DNA from: Rhodospirillales bacterium | GTDB taxonomy: Bacteria; Pseudomonadota; Alphaproteobacteria; Acetobacterales; Acetobacteraceae | Assembly: GCA_025352665.1 (NCBI GenBank) | Contig: JANXSM010000079.1 | Coordinates: 1-42,673 of the forward strand | Reading direction: 5' to 3' | DNA length: 42,673 nucleotides | Shown: positions 27,923 to 37,308 of the stretch, piece after piece | Position numbering within the stretch: position 1 is the stretch's first letter | How the letters are laid out: each line of letters starts with the position of its first letter | The notes under the pieces: generated by a model | Told to the model about the DNA's origin: nothing | What the model saw: the letters and a program-made list of their open reading frames with translations, nothing else | The model's database searches: none | Translations under genes and position numbers: made by a program

Positions 27923-30253
27923 TCATGAGATCCCGAGGCGCCGAAACGCCGCGAGCTTCACCAGATCGAGCACGAAGGTAAAGACGATGGCAGCGCAGAG
28001 CAGTCTGGCGAGCAGCACCAGTGGTATGGCTGTCATCAGGATGCCCTGTGAAGCCAAAACAAAGATGATACAGAGGTCGATGACCGACGACACCACCAAC
28101 CAGTGACCGGGTCGCGAGCTCCAGAGATGCCCTCTTTCGCGGGACACGTAGAACACCGCCTGTCCACCGAACACCAACGTCGCGACCGTCAAAGTCTGCA
28201 TCTCCTGGGGGTCAAGCCCAAGCAAGAATTTACCGATGCTCAGGCAGGCGATGCAGAACAGCAGGTCGGCCGATCCCATTACCATCCCAGCGATGGTGAG
28301 CTCGCGGATGCGCCATCTGTTTGGTGTGGGTGACGGCCGCACGTTGTCGGTCGCCGACGACAGCGCCAGCAAATCCCCGATCACCATCATCAGCACCATC
28401 AGCCCCGGCGTGAGAATGGCTCGGCCGGTGATGAGCAGGCCCGCGGTGAGAAAGAGAACCTGCACTGTCTTATGCACGATCGAACGAAGCGCATAGGTGT
28501 ATACCCGTTGAAAGGTCTTGCGGCCTTCTTTGACCGTGGTGACGATCCCGGCGAGGCCAGGCTCGGTGAGCACGATACCGGCGGCGGACTTTGCCACGTC
28601 CGTCGCCGTCGAAACCGCAATCCCCATCTGCGCCTGTCGCAAGGCGGGCGCATCGTTGGCGCCGTCGCCGCACATGCCGACGACATGATCCTGTTTTTGC
28701 AACAGGCTTACCAGGTGCTGCTTGTCCTCGGGCAGCACGCCGCCGAAAATGGTGTAGGCATCGACCGCGAGATCGTCCGGCAGTGGTGAGCTTGCCCAGG
28801 TCTTGCCGGAAATACCGACCGCGCGCGCCACAACCTGCGCCGTGAGGGCGGCGTCGCCGGTTACCATAACGGTGCCTACACCCAACGTCTTCAGTTCCGC
28901 CACCAGCGCCGCAGAGTCGGCGCGCGGCGGATCGCTGAGTGCTATCAGACCCATGAGCAGCAGCTTGCCCGCCGGCCCCTCCGCGAGTGCGAGCACCCGC
29001 AGACCCTGCGATTGCAGCTCGTCGACCATCGCGGCGGCCGTTGGCGCCGGCTCAGCAAGTGCTGCGATCACCGCATAGGCACCTTTGACGACCTCATCGA
29101 TCGTGCCGTCGGCTCGCTGGACCGTGGCGGCTGATCGCTTCAACGCCGGATCGAACGGCACGAACGCCACCAGTGTTGGCCGATCGGCAACCGGACTTGC
29201 CTTGGCAGCCTGCTGGATCGCGGTGTCCACTGGGTCCTGCCCCGCATCGGAACTCGCCAGAGCCGCAAGCGCCAGCACATGCGCCCGGTCAAACCCCGGC
29301 AAGGCACGCACCTCGATCACTGCGAGTTCGTTTCGCGTGAGCGTGCCGGTCTTGTCGGAGCAGAGAATATCGATCCCGCCGGCCTCATCGACGGCGGAAA
29401 GCCGGGTGGGCAGAACACCCTGGCGTGCCAACGACCGAGCGCCGATCGCCGCGGCCAAGGTGAACATCGATGGCAACGCCACCGGAATGGATGACAAGAC
29501 CGCGACCAGCACAAGCGAGACGATTTCGAGCGGCGGCATCTGCAGCCAGGCCGCGTAGCCGGCGAGAAACACCGTGACCACGCCGTTCAACATCACCAGA
29601 TTGGCGACCACCCGCAGCACCGCCTTTTGCTGCGTGCCTTCAACGTGGGCGGTGCGCACCAGCTCCGCAGTGCGCCCAAACTTGGTACGCTCGCCAGTCG
29701 CCGTCACCACGGCCACGGCCTCGCCACGACGCACGAGTGCGCCCGCATAGGTATCGGCACCGCCGGAGGTTTCCGTCGGTACCGATTCGCCAGTCAGCAT
29801 AGACTGGTCGAGCAGCACTGACCCGCTCACCAGCTTGGCATCGGCTGCGACGACGGCGCCAAGAGACAGCTTAATCACATCGCCCGGTACCAGGTCAGCG
29901 GCGGGCACGTTCTGCCACCGGCCGTCGCGCCTGACTGTGGCAAGCAACGCCAGCCGGGATTTCAGCGCATCGAGCGTGTTTTGTGCGCGGCTTTCCTGAA
30001 AGAGACCAAGGGCCGCATTGCACACCAATAACAAGGCGACCACGGCAGCTTCTGGGTATTTCCCAAGAACGAGTTGGAGCAGGATAGCTGCTTCCAACAT
30101 CCATGGCACAGGCGCCCAAAGCTTCAGCAGCGCCATCTTTAGCGAATGCTGCGCCACATCGGCGATCGCATTATGGCCAAACTTCTGCAGTCCCGACGCC
30201 ACCTCGCCACTCGACAGGCCATCCAGCATGGGCGGATCAGTTGCTTTTCTCAT
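27923..30253 (-). CDS. P3A-type plasma-membrane proton-efflux ATPase
   Basis: About 776 residues. Motifs in order are the actuator loop LDQSMLTGESVPTE, the M4 segment VLSSIPVALPSMFTLAAAIG, phosphorylation site CSDKTGTLTRNEL (Asp near residue 300), and hinge GDGANDAPALRQAQMGIAVS. About ten membrane helices are present. The actuator and M4 pattern are those of fungal/plant PMA-like H+ pumps with bacterial homologues. It would export protons using ATP, helping pH homeostasis. ATG 30253 (MRKATDPPML) is preferred over 30271. It is 32 bases after the PRC-barrel gene. Confidence 0.92.
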   Translation of the reverse strand: MRKATDPPMLDGLSSGEVASGLQKFGHNAIADVAQHSLKMALLKLWAPVPWMLEAAILLQLVLGKYPEAAVVALLLVCNAALGLFQESRAQNTLDALKSRLALLATVRRDGRWQNVPAADLVPGDVIKLSLGAVVAADAKLVSGSVLLDQSMLTGESVPTETSGGADTYAGALVRRGEAVAVVTATGERTKFGRTAELVRTAHVEGTQQKAVLRVVANLVMLNGVVTVFLAGYAAWLQMPPLEIVSLVLVAVLSSIPVALPSMFTLAAAIGARSLARQGVLPTRLSAVDEAGGIDILCSDKTGTLTRNELAVIEVRALPGFDRAHVLALAALASSDAGQDPVDTAIQQAAKASPVADRPTLVAFVPFDPALKRSAATVQRADGTIDEVVKGAYAVIAALAEPAPTAAAMVDELQSQGLRVLALAEGPAGKLLLMGLIALSDPPRADSAALVAELKTLGVGTVMVTGDAALTAQVVARAVGISGKTWASSPLPDDLAVDAYTIFGGVLPEDKQHLVSLLQKQDHVVGMCGDGANDAPALRQAQMGIAVSTATDVAKSAAGIVLTEPGLAGIVTTVKEGRKTFQRVYTYALRSIVHKTVQVLFLTAGLLITGRAILTPGLMVLMMVIGDLLALSSATDNVRPSPTPNRWRIRELTIAGMVMGSADLLFCIACLSIGKFLLGLDPQEMQTLTVATLVFGGQAVFYVSRERGHLWSSRPGHWLVVSSVIDLCIIFVLASQGILMTAIPLVLLARLLCAAIVFTFVLDLVKLAAFRRLGIS

Positions 30254-30285
30254 GCCGACGCCCGACGGCATGCTCAGTGTTGCGT

Positions 30286-31047
30286 TCAGAACCCATAGCC
30301 AGGCCAGCCATAGTGGCGATGCAGTCGGGTTTCAGACGCGCGGTCGATCATCGCCGCCGGATCCCAGACCGGACCGCCCTTTACCTGCGCCTGGGTCACG
30401 TTCAATTCGATCTCTCCGCCAGACCAATTGATCTCCCGAACCGCGAATGGCGAGAGCAAAACATGTTCGCCCGGCCACCAGTTCTTGGTATCGACAACAA
30501 GATAACGCACCGTCCAATCGTCGTCGCTGATCAGAAGATTCTCGAGGTGACCGATGGTCCCGTCGGTCGCAATCATATGGTATCCGATGATATTTGCCTG
30601 GCTGCGCAAATAGGGATCGCCGCTGTCCAACCCCTCCCCGGTGCGTTCAGCGGCGAGTTCGACAGCTTCGCGCGACGGCTCGGGCATCGAAAGTCCCATC
30701 GGGTACATGCCAAAATACGAATCGCCCCAATTCGGGTCCGTGCCATAATAGTTATGCAGGCTTCGATCCATCTGCATCGAAACCGGCTGGTCCTGTGTCA
30801 GGTCCGGGCTTGCAGCGACCCGTGCCTTGGTCATCCGGACGGACATGATCTGTTGGTCGATATCCAGCCTTTCGACCAACGAAGGGGGGATCAGAACGTT
30901 GTGGCCGGTCAGCCAATGCCCGGTGTCGACGACCAGCCAGCGGATCTTCCACGTGCGTTCATCGAGCAGAACGTCGCGCACCGATCCGATAGTACCGTCG
31001 GATGCGGCGATGGCGTAGCCTTTGAGAGCGGATGCTGCGAATAACAT
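30286..31047 (-). CDS. PRC-barrel domain protein (two PRC barrels)
   Basis: A 253-residue protein with two PRC-barrel domains: residues about 5-75 (IAASDGTIGSVRDVLLDERT; IRWLVVDTGHWLTGHNVLIP) and about 150-225 (ATDGTIGHLENLLISDDDWT; VRYLVVDTKNWWPGEHVLLS). The linker is rich in Tyr, Met and acidic residues. PRC barrels are adaptor domains found in photosynthetic reaction-centre H subunit and RimM; function here is unknown. It probably shares a transcript with the proton ATPase. No export signal is seen. Confidence 0.88.
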   Translation of the reverse strand: MLFAASALKGYAIAASDGTIGSVRDVLLDERTWKIRWLVVDTGHWLTGHNVLIPPSLVERLDIDQQIMSVRMTKARVAASPDLTQDQPVSMQMDRSLHNYYGTDPNWGDSYFGMYPMGLSMPEPSREAVELAAERTGEGLDSGDPYLRSQANIIGYHMIATDGTIGHLENLLISDDDWTVRYLVVDTKNWWPGEHVLLSPFAVREINWSGGEIELNVTQAQVKGGPVWDPAAMIDRASETRLHRHYGWPGYGF

Positions 31048-31129
31048 TTCGGATCTCCGTAGTATTCTGTGGATCGGTCAAAACTTGGAAGCAATCCGCG
31101 CAGCGGCGACCGGCAGCCCAGTCTCGGTA

Positions 31130-32023
31130 TCAAGCTGGTTTGGAGAGCGCGCGCCCCGCACGATCAAGGTCGTTGAATTCCTGATCGGTCAGGATGATGT
31201 CCACCGCTGCAGCATTCTGCTCCAGATGCGACACGCGCGATGTTCCTGGGATGGGCAACATGACCGGACTGCGCTTGAGCATCCAGGCAAGCGCGATCTG
31301 CCCCGCAGAAGCCGTATGGGTTGCGGCAACTTTGTCGAGCAGCCCGCCGGGTTTTGCGAGATCGCCAGCTGCGAGCGGGAACCACGGGATGAAACCGATA
31401 TCCTGCGACTGGCAGTAGTCCAACACCGCTTCGCTCTTGCGATCCACAAGGTTGAAGCGGTTCTGCACCGTCGCAACCGGAAAGACCTTCTGTGCCGCCT
31501 TGATCTCTTCGACCGAAACCTCGCTGAGTCCGGCATGGCGAATAAGCCCGTCGTCCAACATCGATTTGATGGCGCCGAATTGCTCGTCCCGCGCGACCGC
31601 CGGGTCAATCCTGTGCAACTGCCATAGGCCGATCTGCTCGAGATCGAGGAAGCGCAGGCTCATCAAGACCTGCTGGCGCAAATACTCAGGCCTTCCGAGC
31701 GGACGCCATTCATCGGGACCCAGCCGAACCAGACCGCCCTTGGTGGCGACAAGAATGTTCTTGTATGGATGCAGAGCTTCACGGATCAGATGCTCCGAGA
31801 TGTTAGGCCCATAGCTGTCGGCGGTATCTATGAAGTCGATGCCCAACTCGGGTAGGCGGCGTAGCGTGCGGAGGCACTCGGCGGGGTCGGCGGGTGCTCC
31901 CCAAATGCCCCGGCCCGTGATGCGCATGGCTCCGAACCCGAGCCGGTGAACTGTGACGTCTCCACCGATTTTGAACGTGCCAACTTCCGATGCTGGTGCC
32001 GGTGAGCTTACTGCGTTCATCAT
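31130..32023 (-). CDS. Aldo/keto reductase
   Basis: A 297-residue AKR of TIM-barrel type. The catalytic Asp and Tyr lie in [20 protein letters not shown], Lys in ILVATKGG, and His in LWQLHRIDP. The NADPH-binding end is [19 protein letters not shown]. It reduces aldehydes or ketones with NADPH; substrate unknown. Its ATG overlaps the alcohol dehydrogenase stop (32020-32023), so the two are translationally coupled and likely act in the same aldehyde detoxification or fermentation step. Confidence 0.92.
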   Translation of the reverse strand: MMNAVSSPAPASEVGTFKIGGDVTVHRLGFGAMRITGRGIWGAPADPAECLRTLRRLPELGIDFIDTADSYGPNISEHLIREALHPYKNILVATKGGLVRLGPDEWRPLGRPEYLRQQVLMSLRFLDLEQIGLWQLHRIDPAVARDEQFGAIKSMLDDGLIRHAGLSEVSVEEIKAAQKVFPVATVQNRFNLVDRKSEAVLDYCQSQDIGFIPWFPLAAGDLAKPGGLLDKVAATHTASAGQIALAWMLKRSPVMLPIPGTSRVSHLEQNAAAVDIILTDQEFNDLDRAGRALSKPA

Positions 32024-33060
32024 GCTGCTCCCACACCAAAGTCGATCACCACGCGAGACGGCACATTGCCATGTTCCAACCGGTCGAACACCGTGTTGAT
32101 CGCCGAGAGCGGCTGCGTCTCGATGTCGGCCTTGACCTTTCCTTCGGCTGCGAAGGCCAGGGCCTCAGCCATGTCCTCGCGCGTTCCGACGAACGAGCCA
32201 CGGATGGTGATGCAGTTGGCCACCACATCGAACAGCGGCACCGGAAACTCCCCCGGCGGCAGACCCACCAGAACGCAGGTGCCACGCTTGCGCGTCATGG
32301 CGATCGCCTGTTTGAACGCGACCAGCGAGGGCGCCGTGATCAGCACACCATGGGCACCCCCACCGGTGCCTTGTCGCACCGCCTCCACAGCGCCTTCCGA
32401 CTTGGCATTGACCACGAGATCGGCACCCAGGCGTGTGGCATGTTCCAGTTTGCCATCGTCGATATCGATGGCACACACCTGCAGCCCCATCACCTTGGCA
32501 TACTGAATGGCAAGATGGCCAAGCCCACCGGCGCCTGAAATGGCGATCCATTCGCCCGGCCGCACGTCGGCCACCTTGATGCCTTTGTAGGTGGTAATTC
32601 CAGCACAGATCAGCGGCGCCGCCTCCAGCGGGGACAGTCGATCCGGAATCTTCGCCACGTAGTTCGGGTCGGCAAGGATATACTCGGCAAAACCACCGTT
32701 CTTGGTATAGCCACCGAACTCGGCTTCACCACACACCGTCTCCCAGGCTGAGAGGCAATGTTCGCAATGCCCGCAGGCGGAATAGAGCCACGGCACACCG
32801 ACGCGATCGCCTTCCTTGACGAGTGTCACGCCGGCGCCCACGGCAGCCACCCGCCCGATGCCCTCATGGCCGGGAATAAACGGCAACGTCGGTTTCAGTG
32901 GCCAGTCACCATGTGCTGCGTGAAGATCGGTGTGACACACGCCGCAGGCTTCGGTCTTGACCAGGATCTGGCCAGGGCCGGGCACGGGGATGGCCCATTC
33001 GTGGAAGGCCAGCGGTTTGCCGAACTCCTCGACAACAGCGGCGTGCATCGTTGCGGCCAT
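32020..33060 (-). CDS. adhP: Zinc-dependent alcohol dehydrogenase, AdhP type
   Basis: A 346-residue MDR alcohol dehydrogenase. Catalytic zinc site [16 protein letters not shown] and [12 protein letters not shown], structural zinc [15 protein letters not shown], and NAD motif [17 protein letters not shown] are all present. Sequence style matches ethanol-active AdhP/AdhA enzymes. ATG 33060 is supported by GGAG six bases upstream. It likely interconverts ethanol-like alcohols and aldehydes with NAD. Neighbours are an aldo/keto reductase (overlapping) and an aldehyde dehydrogenase 55 bases upstream. Confidence 0.93.
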   Translation of the reverse strand: MAATMHAAVVEEFGKPLAFHEWAIPVPGPGQILVKTEACGVCHTDLHAAHGDWPLKPTLPFIPGHEGIGRVAAVGAGVTLVKEGDRVGVPWLYSACGHCEHCLSAWETVCGEAEFGGYTKNGGFAEYILADPNYVAKIPDRLSPLEAAPLICAGITTYKGIKVADVRPGEWIAISGAGGLGHLAIQYAKVMGLQVCAIDIDDGKLEHATRLGADLVVNAKSEGAVEAVRQGTGGGAHGVLITAPSLVAFKQAIAMTRKRGTCVLVGLPPGEFPVPLFDVVANCITIRGSFVGTREDMAEALAFAAEGKVKADIETQPLSAINTVFDRLEHGNVPSRVVIDFGVGAA

Positions 33061-33115
33061 GAGTGGCTCCATTCGCTTGGGCGGGTTACAGACGCAGCAG
33101 ATTCTCGATACGCGG

Positions 33116-34498
33116 TTACACCGGCGCTTCGAGTTTCGCCGTCCGGATCAGCTTTTTGTTAACGAAAGTCTGGATACCCATTTCGCCCAGCTCTCGACCA
33201 TAGCCAGAGTCCTTGACGCCGCCGAACGGAAGTTCAGCGTCTGACCATGAGATATTGTTGACGAACATCATTCCCGTCTCGATCCGGCCTGCCACGCGCT
33301 TGCCGCGCGCGATGTCGCGGGTGAAGACGGAGCCTCCCAGACCAAAGTCAGAATCGTTGGCCAGCGCGATCGCCGCTTCCTCGTCCTTGACTTGGAAGAA
33401 CATCGCAACCGGTCCAAAGAACTCATCGCGAAATGCCGGGTTTTCGGGCTTTACGTCGGCAAGGATGGTGGGTTGCATGTAGAAACCCGGACGGTCGATG
33501 CGCTTGCCGCCCAGCACCAGCTTCGCACCTTTTTCAACCGCCAGATCAACCTGTGCCAGCAGTTGCAGCAGCGCCGCCTCGCTCGACAACGGACCGAGTG
33601 TCGTCTGCTCGTCCAAGGGGTCTCCGGGCTGCAGTGCCTTGAGTGCCGAGGTAAACTTCTCAAGGAACGCGTCAGCAAGTGCGTCCACGACGATGAAACG
33701 CTTGGCGCCACAACAGGTCTGCCCGTCGTTGTACATCCGCCCCCAGACGGCCCATTTCACCGTGTGGTCGAGATCGGCATCTTCCAACACAATGAATGGG
33801 TCGCTGCCGCCCAATTCCATTGAGGAGGGCTTCAGGTTGTGGCCCGCCCGGGCGGCGATGCTTCGCCCGGCCGCGACACTTCCGGTCAGCGCCACGCCCT
33901 TGATGCGGGGATCATCGACCACGCGGTCGGACTGTTCGTGCGAGATCAGCAGATTGGTATAAAGACCAGCGGGTGCGCCCGCCTCGATCCACAGCGCTTC
34001 AAACGCCATGGCACATTGCGGAACGCAGCCTGCGTGTTTCACAACCAGCACATTGCCGGCCATCAACTGCGGCCCGGCCACCCGTGCGAGTTGGTAATAG
34101 GGAAAGTTCCAGGGCTCGACACCAAAAATCACCCCGATCGGGCTGCTCTCCATGTGCGCTTCGCCGAAGCTTGGATTCAACTTCTCGGGCTTGAGGAAGC
34201 GCTCGGCATGCTTTGCGTAATAGGCAAGGATGTCTGCGCTGAACTCTACTTCACCGCGTGCCTCGGCGATACGTTTTCCCATTTCAAGTGTCATGATGTG
34301 GGCGAAACGCCCGGCCTGGGCGCGCAGCAGGACGGCCGCCTTGGTAACGATAGTGGCACGGGCGGTATAGCTGGTATGGCGCCAGGTTTGAAAGCACGCC
34401 TGTGCTGCCGACAGCTTGGCTTCGAGCTCGATATCAGTCGTTTCAGAAAACGACTTCAGCAATTGGCCTGTCGCAGGATTGAGGCTCTGATAGGTCAT
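33116..34498 (-). CDS. NAD(P)-dependent succinate-semialdehyde dehydrogenase-like ALDH
   Basis: A 460-residue aldehyde dehydrogenase beginning MTYQSLNPATGQLLKSFSET at ATG 34498, preceded by AAGGA. The active-site Glu is in SMELGGSDPFIVLEDADLD and catalytic Cys in NDGQTCCGAKRFIV; GVEPWNFPYYQLARVAGPQL is the cofactor loop. Length fits the short SSADH (GabD2/YneI-like) group. It oxidises succinate semialdehyde or related aldehydes. A frame open to 34852 is not used because it crosses hairpin and repeat DNA. Confidence 0.92.
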   Translation of the reverse strand: MTYQSLNPATGQLLKSFSETTDIELEAKLSAAQACFQTWRHTSYTARATIVTKAAVLLRAQAGRFAHIMTLEMGKRIAEARGEVEFSADILAYYAKHAERFLKPEKLNPSFGEAHMESSPIGVIFGVEPWNFPYYQLARVAGPQLMAGNVLVVKHAGCVPQCAMAFEALWIEAGAPAGLYTNLLISHEQSDRVVDDPRIKGVALTGSVAAGRSIAARAGHNLKPSSMELGGSDPFIVLEDADLDHTVKWAVWGRMYNDGQTCCGAKRFIVVDALADAFLEKFTSALKALQPGDPLDEQTTLGPLSSEAALLQLLAQVDLAVEKGAKLVLGGKRIDRPGFYMQPTILADVKPENPAFRDEFFGPVAMFFQVKDEEAAIALANDSDFGLGGSVFTRDIARGKRVAGRIETGMMFVNNISWSDAELPFGGVKDSGYGRELGEMGIQTFVNKKLIRTAKLEAPV

Positions 34499-34610
34499 GC
34501 TGGATCCTTGTTGTCTGCACCGTCGTGCCGTCATTCGGCGCCCCAAAAATCGCCGCTGCCGCTGCTGGAATGAAATCCACCAGCGGCAATCGGGTTTGGT
34601 GATCGTCGGG

Positions 34611-34648
34611 GTGATCCGCTCCGCTAAATTCCCAGTGGAGCGGATCAC
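34611..34648. repeat. Perfect 12-bp inverted repeat (hairpin)
   Basis: GTGATCCGCTCC at 34611-34622 is exactly mirrored by GGAGCGGATCAC at 34637-34648, with a 14-base spacer. It sits about 110 bases upstream of the ALDH start on the minus strand. It has no following T-run in either direction, so it is not a classical terminator. It may be a regulator site, an attenuator, or part of the repeat cluster just upstream. Confidence 0.75.
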
Positions 34649-34768
34649 GACGTTGATACAACTCAGTGCCGACCGAAAAGCCACCGCACCGTCGTCGAAC
34701 GAGTCCGGGTTCTCGCTATGCGGATATGCACCCTTCCTCTGGTTGAACCCGGCGGCGCTGCGGCCTTG

Positions 34769-34974
34769 GAGCGGGATGACGTTTGATGGGCGACGTAATC
34801 CCGCTCTGGCTCTTTGTTTTATCGCGTGGTTCAGACCTTTCGGCGATTCCACCTTCGATCATCACGCTCTAGAGCGGGATGATGTCTGATAGGCGACGTC
34901 ATCCCGCTCTAGCTCTCTGTTTTATCGCGTGATTCAGACCTTTCGGTGATTCCACCTTCGGTCATCACGCTCTA
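34769..34974. repeat. 103-bp tandem duplication with internal hairpins
   Basis: Two head-to-tail copies, 34769-34871 and 34872-34974, match at 94 of 103 positions. Each starts with a stem-loop: arms 34769-34783/34792-34806 (13 of 15 paired) and 34872-34886/34895-34909 (14 of 15). The arms begin GAGCGGGATGA and end ATCCCGCTC. Each copy closes with CATCACGCTCTA. The final CTA is the reverse complement of the TAG stop of the adjacent minus-strand gene. This looks like a dispersed intergenic palindromic repeat, duplicated in place; no ORF is supported. Confidence 0.85.
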
Positions 34975-35424
34975 GTCCTGGGCTGGTGTGTGCGGGGTCA
35001 TACGATCGGCCTCGGCAAAGTAACGTCGTCCTTCCGCAAGCAACTGCGGATCCGTTACCTTCGCCAAGGTCTCGATCCCGGCGATCCGATGCACGGTCAA
35101 CGGCGAATGCTTTTTCAGGTATGACATGAATTCGCCCTTCGCGGTCGATGGCCCAACCAGCAGAATGGCTTGCGCTTCATCGCAGCTTTTGGCCACGTCG
35201 CGATAGAAGTCAGCCTCCTCCCTGATATGCGTGCCGGAAGCACTGCCAGATTTGATATGCAGATGCTCAGGCGGATCCAGCGGCGTGATCACCGCCTCCT
35301 CGGAATCCTTGCGGCTGAAATGGATCATCCTGGCTTCGTGGTGGTCCAGCCAAAGGACGCAATGGTAGTAAGGCAAAGTCACTGGGGATGTCTTCTCGGG
35401 TGGCGTGGTGTGCATGGTGTGCAT
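34972..35424 (-). CDS. Small eRF1-like 'translational machinery' protein
   Basis: About 150 residues from ATG 35424 (or 35415). The core (YYHCVLWLDHHEARMIHFSR; ILLVGPSTAKGEFMSYLKKH; IAGIETLAKVTDPQLLAEGR) resembles short bacterial eRF1/baeRF-type proteins annotated as translational machinery proteins. Function is unproven; the fold suggests ribosome or RNA association. The stop codon is supplied by the last bases of the tandem repeat. No strong ribosome site is visible before either ATG. It is the most upstream gene of the minus-strand stress cluster. Confidence 0.75.
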   Translation of the reverse strand: MHTMHTTPPEKTSPVTLPYYHCVLWLDHHEARMIHFSRKDSEEAVITPLDPPEHLHIKSGSASGTHIREEADFYRDVAKSCDEAQAILLVGPSTAKGEFMSYLKKHSPLTVHRIAGIETLAKVTDPQLLAEGRRYFAEADRMTPHTPAQD

Positions 35425-35613
35425 GATATGCCCGCTTATGTGGTGAATTGTGGCCAGGTGGACGAGCCAGGACTGCGACATGCCAGCCTGGGCAGGGCGG
35501 CCCACCAGCTCCAATCTTGACACCACTCCGACCAGGCTGTGCCGCGCGATGGCGGACATCGGGAATGCAAAATTGGGCCGACCGGCTCAGGCAACAAAAA
35601 AGTCGCGTTCCGA

Positions 35614-36543
35614 TTACGCGACGGCAGCCTCATTATCCGCATGTTCGGCGTCCGCCGGGTATAACAACGGGGCAAGCTGTCGCACCTGGGCCGTGATGTG
35701 ATCTAGCGTCGCCCTGATTCTGGGAGTTTGGCGGGTGTCGCGATGCACCACGAGCCATATCCGCGCCGACGGCACCGAAGGAGGCGTCGGCAGGCGCACC
35801 AGACCGCTCTCCCGGTCTGCGCGGAAGCGCGCAAGGCAGGCGAGACCGCCCGACCTCAACGCCGCGGACACGGCTGCTTCATGACTGCTGGTCTGCATTG
35901 AAACGCGTGCGCGAGGTGCGATGTCGCGCAACCATCCCGTTTGGGTGGCATCCTGGATATCTTCGACCTGGGTGATGATGTAATGACCTGGGCAGCCGTC
36001 GGCGAGATCGGGTGCCCCTGCTCGCTCCAGATATTCCCGGCTGGCGTAGAGTGCGAAGGCGATGCTGCCGATGCGCCGCACGACAAGATCGTGCTGGTCT
36101 GGTTGCTTCAATCGCACCGAAATATCCGCCTCGCGCCGAGAGAGGCTCAGCTCGCGCGGATCCGGAATCAATTCCACCATGATTTCGGGATGCTGCAGGT
36201 AAAGCGTCGCAAGACCCGGCGCGAGGATATGGTCAGCCACGGTTTCGGCGCAGGTAACCCTTACGAGGCCGGACAGATGCATATCACGACCGCGGAACGT
36301 TAGCTCGAGACTCAATGTTTCCGCCTCTACCCGCTCCGCATGGGCTTGCACGCCCTCTCCGGCAAGCGTCGAGACATACCCCTCAGGGGTCCTGTTCAGC
36401 AGGCGCACACCTAAAGTGGCTTCGAGAGAGGCAAGCCGCCGCCCAACGGTGGATTGCGCGACCCGCAAATTTTTGGCCGCAGCCGAAAGGCTGTTGTGTC
36501 GGGAGAGCGCCAGGAAAAACCTGAGGTCATCCCAATCCAGCAT
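35614..36543 (-). CDS. LysR-family transcriptional regulator
   Basis: A 309-residue LTTR. The N-terminal winged helix (LDWDDLRFFLALSRHNSLSA, then AAKNLRVAQSTVGRRLASLE) is followed by a substrate-binding domain (residues about 90-290). The style is that of the AaeR/YafC group. Inducer unknown. It is divergent from the OsmC gene, with 225 bases between, so OsmC is its most likely target. A short inverted repeat with 7-bp arms (36640-36646 and 36659-36665) lies between them. Confidence 0.92.
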   Translation of the reverse strand: MLDWDDLRFFLALSRHNSLSAAAKNLRVAQSTVGRRLASLEATLGVRLLNRTPEGYVSTLAGEGVQAHAERVEAETLSLELTFRGRDMHLSGLVRVTCAETVADHILAPGLATLYLQHPEIMVELIPDPRELSLSRREADISVRLKQPDQHDLVVRRIGSIAFALYASREYLERAGAPDLADGCPGHYIITQVEDIQDATQTGWLRDIAPRARVSMQTSSHEAAVSAALRSGGLACLARFRADRESGLVRLPTPPSVPSARIWLVVHRDTRQTPRIRATLDHITAQVRQLAPLLYPADAEHADNEAAVA

Positions 36544-36639
36544 CAGAGTGCCGCGTTACGCTTTTGCATATCGAGTCTCCAACATTGGTCTTCGCGACTT
36601 CGGCATGCTCGAACGTAAACTTAGCCAAGCAAAAATAAA

Positions 36640-36665
36640 GCCGTTCCGAGAAACAGTCGAACGGC
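36640..36665. promoter_or_regulatory. Inverted repeat in the lysR-osmC divergent region
   Basis: GCCGTTC at 36640-36646 pairs perfectly with GAACGGC at 36659-36665 across 12 bases. The position, about 100 bases from each start codon, suits a LysR operator, although it lacks the simple T-N11-A signature at its centre. Short arms mean chance occurrence is possible. Confidence 0.35.
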
Positions 36666-36768
36666 GTAACGCTGAGTATTGCAGATTTAACACACGTCAA
36701 CGCCAGCCGATCGCAACGGTTCCATCGCTGTTTTCGGCGATGCCGCAATGTTCAACAGGTGGCCCAGA

Positions 36769-37308
36769 ATGACTGACATTCCCGCCCGCGGGTCGCCTGC
36801 GGCTCTGCCGGGCAAGCGCGATCCGAATGTGAACCGCAGGCTTATGTGCCGCACCGTCGCCAACGGTCGCCTGCAGCAGCTCAATTATATTCGTGACCTG
36901 CCGCCTCAGAAGGTCGTGGAGCATGAGCCGGAAAACCTGTCCGGCGAGGGGTTCGCGCCGAATGCATCGGAAGCGCTGCTGGCCGCACTCGGCGCCTGCC
37001 TCGCCGTGGGCATCCATGCAGGCGCGCTGGCCCAGAACATCCCAATCGATACGCTGGAACTGAATCTTTCAGCTGACATCGGCCCGCCGGCGCTCAATGG
37101 CGCAGGCATTCTGATGCCCAGAACGATCGGCTTCGACGCAATTGCCGTTTCGGTTCAGTTACATGCCGAGGCGCCACGTCGTGTGCTCGAAGATCTCGTG
37201 AGACACGCGACCTTGTGGTCACCCGTGGCCAATACCCTCCACAATCCCGTCCATCTCGATGTGACCCTGTCAGACGACTCTGGCCCCCAAGCCGCGGCCC
37301 GGGTTTGA
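36769..37308 (+). CDS. OsmC-family protein
   Basis: A 179-residue OsmC/Ohr-fold protein from ATG 36769. The core reads EGFAPNASEALLAALGACLA, then VGIHAGALAQNIPIDTLELN, and the C-terminal helix region HATLWSPVANTLHNPVHLDV. The cysteine in LGACLAVG fits the second redox-active Cys of OsmC; the first is not obvious, so peroxidase activity is uncertain. Such proteins reduce organic hydroperoxides or act in sulfur-organic detoxification. It is divergent from a LysR regulator. Confidence 0.85.
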   Translation: MTDIPARGSPAALPGKRDPNVNRRLMCRTVANGRLQQLNYIRDLPPQKVVEHEPENLSGEGFAPNASEALLAALGACLAVGIHAGALAQNIPIDTLELNLSADIGPPALNGAGILMPRTIGFDAIAVSVQLHAEAPRRVLEDLVRHATLWSPVANTLHNPVHLDVTLSDDSGPQAAARV

